Origin: Candidatus Bathyarchaeota archaeon
Lineage (GTDB): Archaea; Thermoproteota; Bathyarchaeia; 40CM-2-53-6
Reading direction: 5' to 3'
Length of the DNA: 7,523 bases
Assembly: GCA_005884605.1 (NCBI GenBank)
Contig: VBBE01000213.1
Coordinates: forward strand, 1-7,523
Below are positions 6,119 through 7,523 of this stretch, one piece after another (the first letter of the stretch is position 1; each line of letters opens with the position of its first letter). The notes under the pieces were generated by a model. That model was given only the letters and a program-made list of their open reading frames with translations. It was not told where the DNA came from and ran no database searches. The translations under genes were made by a program, and so were the position numbers.

Positions 6119-7523
6119 ATGACCGCAAAACTTTCTCTGAGCATCATACTTGTAACCCTGCTTCTATTGCTTGGCAGCCTCACCCTAGCTAGCCTGCCGA
6201 GTCGCAATGATTCGATCCCCGGAATACACCCTGTCGCTGGAGCCGTTCCTAACGTTCTGGGTTTGGACTGTGCGTACGGATCTAATGCTGAGGGGGGCGC
6301 TCCGTTTCCATCCTCCGTAACCGCGTCGGCGCCCTATTCAGCGCCCGATTTCGATGGAACGCTCGATTCCAGTTGTCTGGCGACGTATCTCGCAGATACT
6401 GGTGCTCTCGAGCCATTGGCTTCGGACAATCCGGCCGTAGTGGCTCCTGGATCAGGAGGGGGTCTGACTATCGACGTTGTTGCCTCTCTAAACGCAACCA
6501 CGACGATCAACGGTTTTGACATCAGCGTACAGTATGACCCGCACTATCTGAACGGTGTGATTATTGACCAGTCTGGTTTGATCTGGGGTGGCAACGGTCT
6601 ACCTGCTGGTGCCTTCGTTCTCACTCTTGCCAAGACTCTTGATAATGTGAATGGTGTTGCTCGTGTTGCCCAGGTCTTGGTTGGTGCTCCTCAGCAGAGT
6701 GGTACTTCCGAGCTTTTCAGAGTCCGATTCGATCTTGTCGGTGCCAATCCTAGCACTGGTGTTCATATTGTCATCGACACCTTGACCAATCCGGGGAACG
6801 TCCAGCACACTACTAATACTGCTACGAGCATCGATACGACAATGATCTACGATTTCGTCGCAGGTGTGACTCTTGGTGCTGTCGCGAGCTGGACCTCCTC
6901 GCCCAGTCCCGCAGTCCCTCTCTCTCCACTTACATTCACAGCAACCGCCACTTGCTCCGGTTGCACCACTCCTCTATCCTATAGCTGGGACTTCAGTGCT
7001 CTCGATTCAACTCCTAGGCCACTTCCAGCGCAAGCAACAACAAACCCGGCAACGATCACTCCTCCTGCGCCTGTCGTCAACCGTGTAGTACTCACGATTA
7101 CTGATGCGGCCACTCATTCCATCGAGATCACTAGACTCTTGCCTCTCGTAGTGAGAGAGAGTCCTTCGCTCACCACTCTGGCCGCCGGCACTGCTAGCGG
7201 CGCCTGGTCAGGTCAATGGCTTGGCGGAGTAACTACAGCCACCGCCGGATACTCCGGTGGGTGGACTTTCTGCCCTGGTAGCGCGCTTGTCAAGACAGTC
7301 TGCTCAGCCCCCACTGTGACAGTCTCACAGTCGGGAGCTGGGGTTACCCAAACATCTAGTGCTGGGGCTGAGAATTACCTCTTCGCGGGTTTGTTCAACG
7401 CAACCCTCAGGATCTCCGATGCCCCTGAACTACAAGTTGGAACTTCTCCATCCGGAAATGTTGTGATTGTCAACTTCTTCAACAACGTGACCGGTGCCAC
7501 AGCTGCGTACACCGTCGCTGTCA
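6119..7523 (+). CDS. Secreted cohesin-like protein with PKD-like domain (3' end outside window)
   Basis: The frame stays open from the ATG at 6119 to the window end: 468 codons with no stop. Residues 1-25 are a Sec signal peptide (MTAKLS, a leucine-rich core, LTLAS). A low-similarity segment follows to about residue 110, containing two cysteines. Residues about 115-226 look like a cohesin: GLTIDVVASL first strand, GFDISVQYDPHYL, ARVAQVLVGA, SELFRVRFDLVG. The GFDIS-x-x-x-DP-x-x-L motif is shared with the preceding protein (GFDISLSFDPNIL). Residues about 257-340 form a divergent PKD-like domain (SYSWDFSALDS, with no GDG, and an added CSGC). The remaining residues are Thr/Gly/Ser-rich with strands and another cysteine pair; I do not recognise them. 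This gene may end in a transmembrane anchor or further domains beyond the window. A second cohesin-bearing component of the same surface system is the likeliest role. Confidence 0.75.
   Translation, partial: MTAKLSLSIILVTLLLLLGSLTLASLPSRNDSIPGIHPVAGAVPNVLGLDCAYGSNAEGGAPFPSSVTASAPYSAPDFDGTLDSSCLATYLADTGALEPLASDNPAVVAPGSGGGLTIDVVASLNATTTINGFDISVQYDPHYLNGVIIDQSGLIWGGNGLPAGAFVLTLAKTLDNVNGVARVAQVLVGAPQQSGTSELFRVRFDLVGANPSTGVHIVIDTLTNPGNVQHTTNTATSIDTTMIYDFVAGVTLGAVASWTSSPSPAVPLSPLTFTATATCSGCTTPLSYSWDFSALDSTPRPLPAQATTNPATITPPAPVVNRVVLTITDAATHSIEITRLLPLVVRESPSLTTLAAGTASGAWSGQWLGGVTTATAGYSGGWTFCPGSALVKTVCSAPTVTVSQSGAGVTQTSSAGAENYLFAGLFNATLRISDAPELQVGTSPSGNVVIVNFFNNVTGATAAYTVAV

Overview
The window looks archaeal. 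Four large extracellular-protein genes all lie on the + strand. They carry PKD modules, cohesin-like domains and a dockerin, have AT-rich TATA-like boxes upstream and no obvious bacterial -35/-10 pairs, and one has an AGGTGG ribosome binding site. A Thermoproteota-type or Nitrososphaeria-like archaeon is a plausible guess, but the sequence alone cannot fix the lineage. No rRNA, tRNA, CRISPR array, transposase or other mobile element was seen.

Layout: (1) Positions 1-2560 are the 3' part of a large PKD-repeat surface protein. It is one gene now split into two frames, because about 191 bp of one PKD module is missing near 1144-1151. (2) Positions 2650-4420 encode a secreted six-blade beta-propeller protein with a CARDB-like domain and a C-terminal type I-like dockerin. 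This gene is broken by a perfect 136-bp tandem duplication (3222-3357 and 3358-3493); removing one copy restores a single 544-residue frame. (3) Positions 4543-5877 encode a membrane-anchored protein: N-terminal signal/anchor, cohesin-like domain, proline-rich linker, one PKD domain, C-terminal transmembrane helix and basic tail. (4) Positions 6119-7523 and beyond encode a second secreted cohesin-like protein, cut by the window end.

The likely theme is a cohesin-dockerin surface assembly. Gene 3 would display a cohesin on the membrane, gene 2 would dock its propeller through the dockerin, gene 4 would supply another cohesin, and gene 1 would be a long stalk or adhesive fibre. The pairing is inferred from domain types and proximity. 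No catalytic domain is visible, so this is not shown to be a cellulosome. The two frame breaks in adjacent repeat-rich genes are either assembly errors or real recombination and phase-variation events; raw reads would decide.
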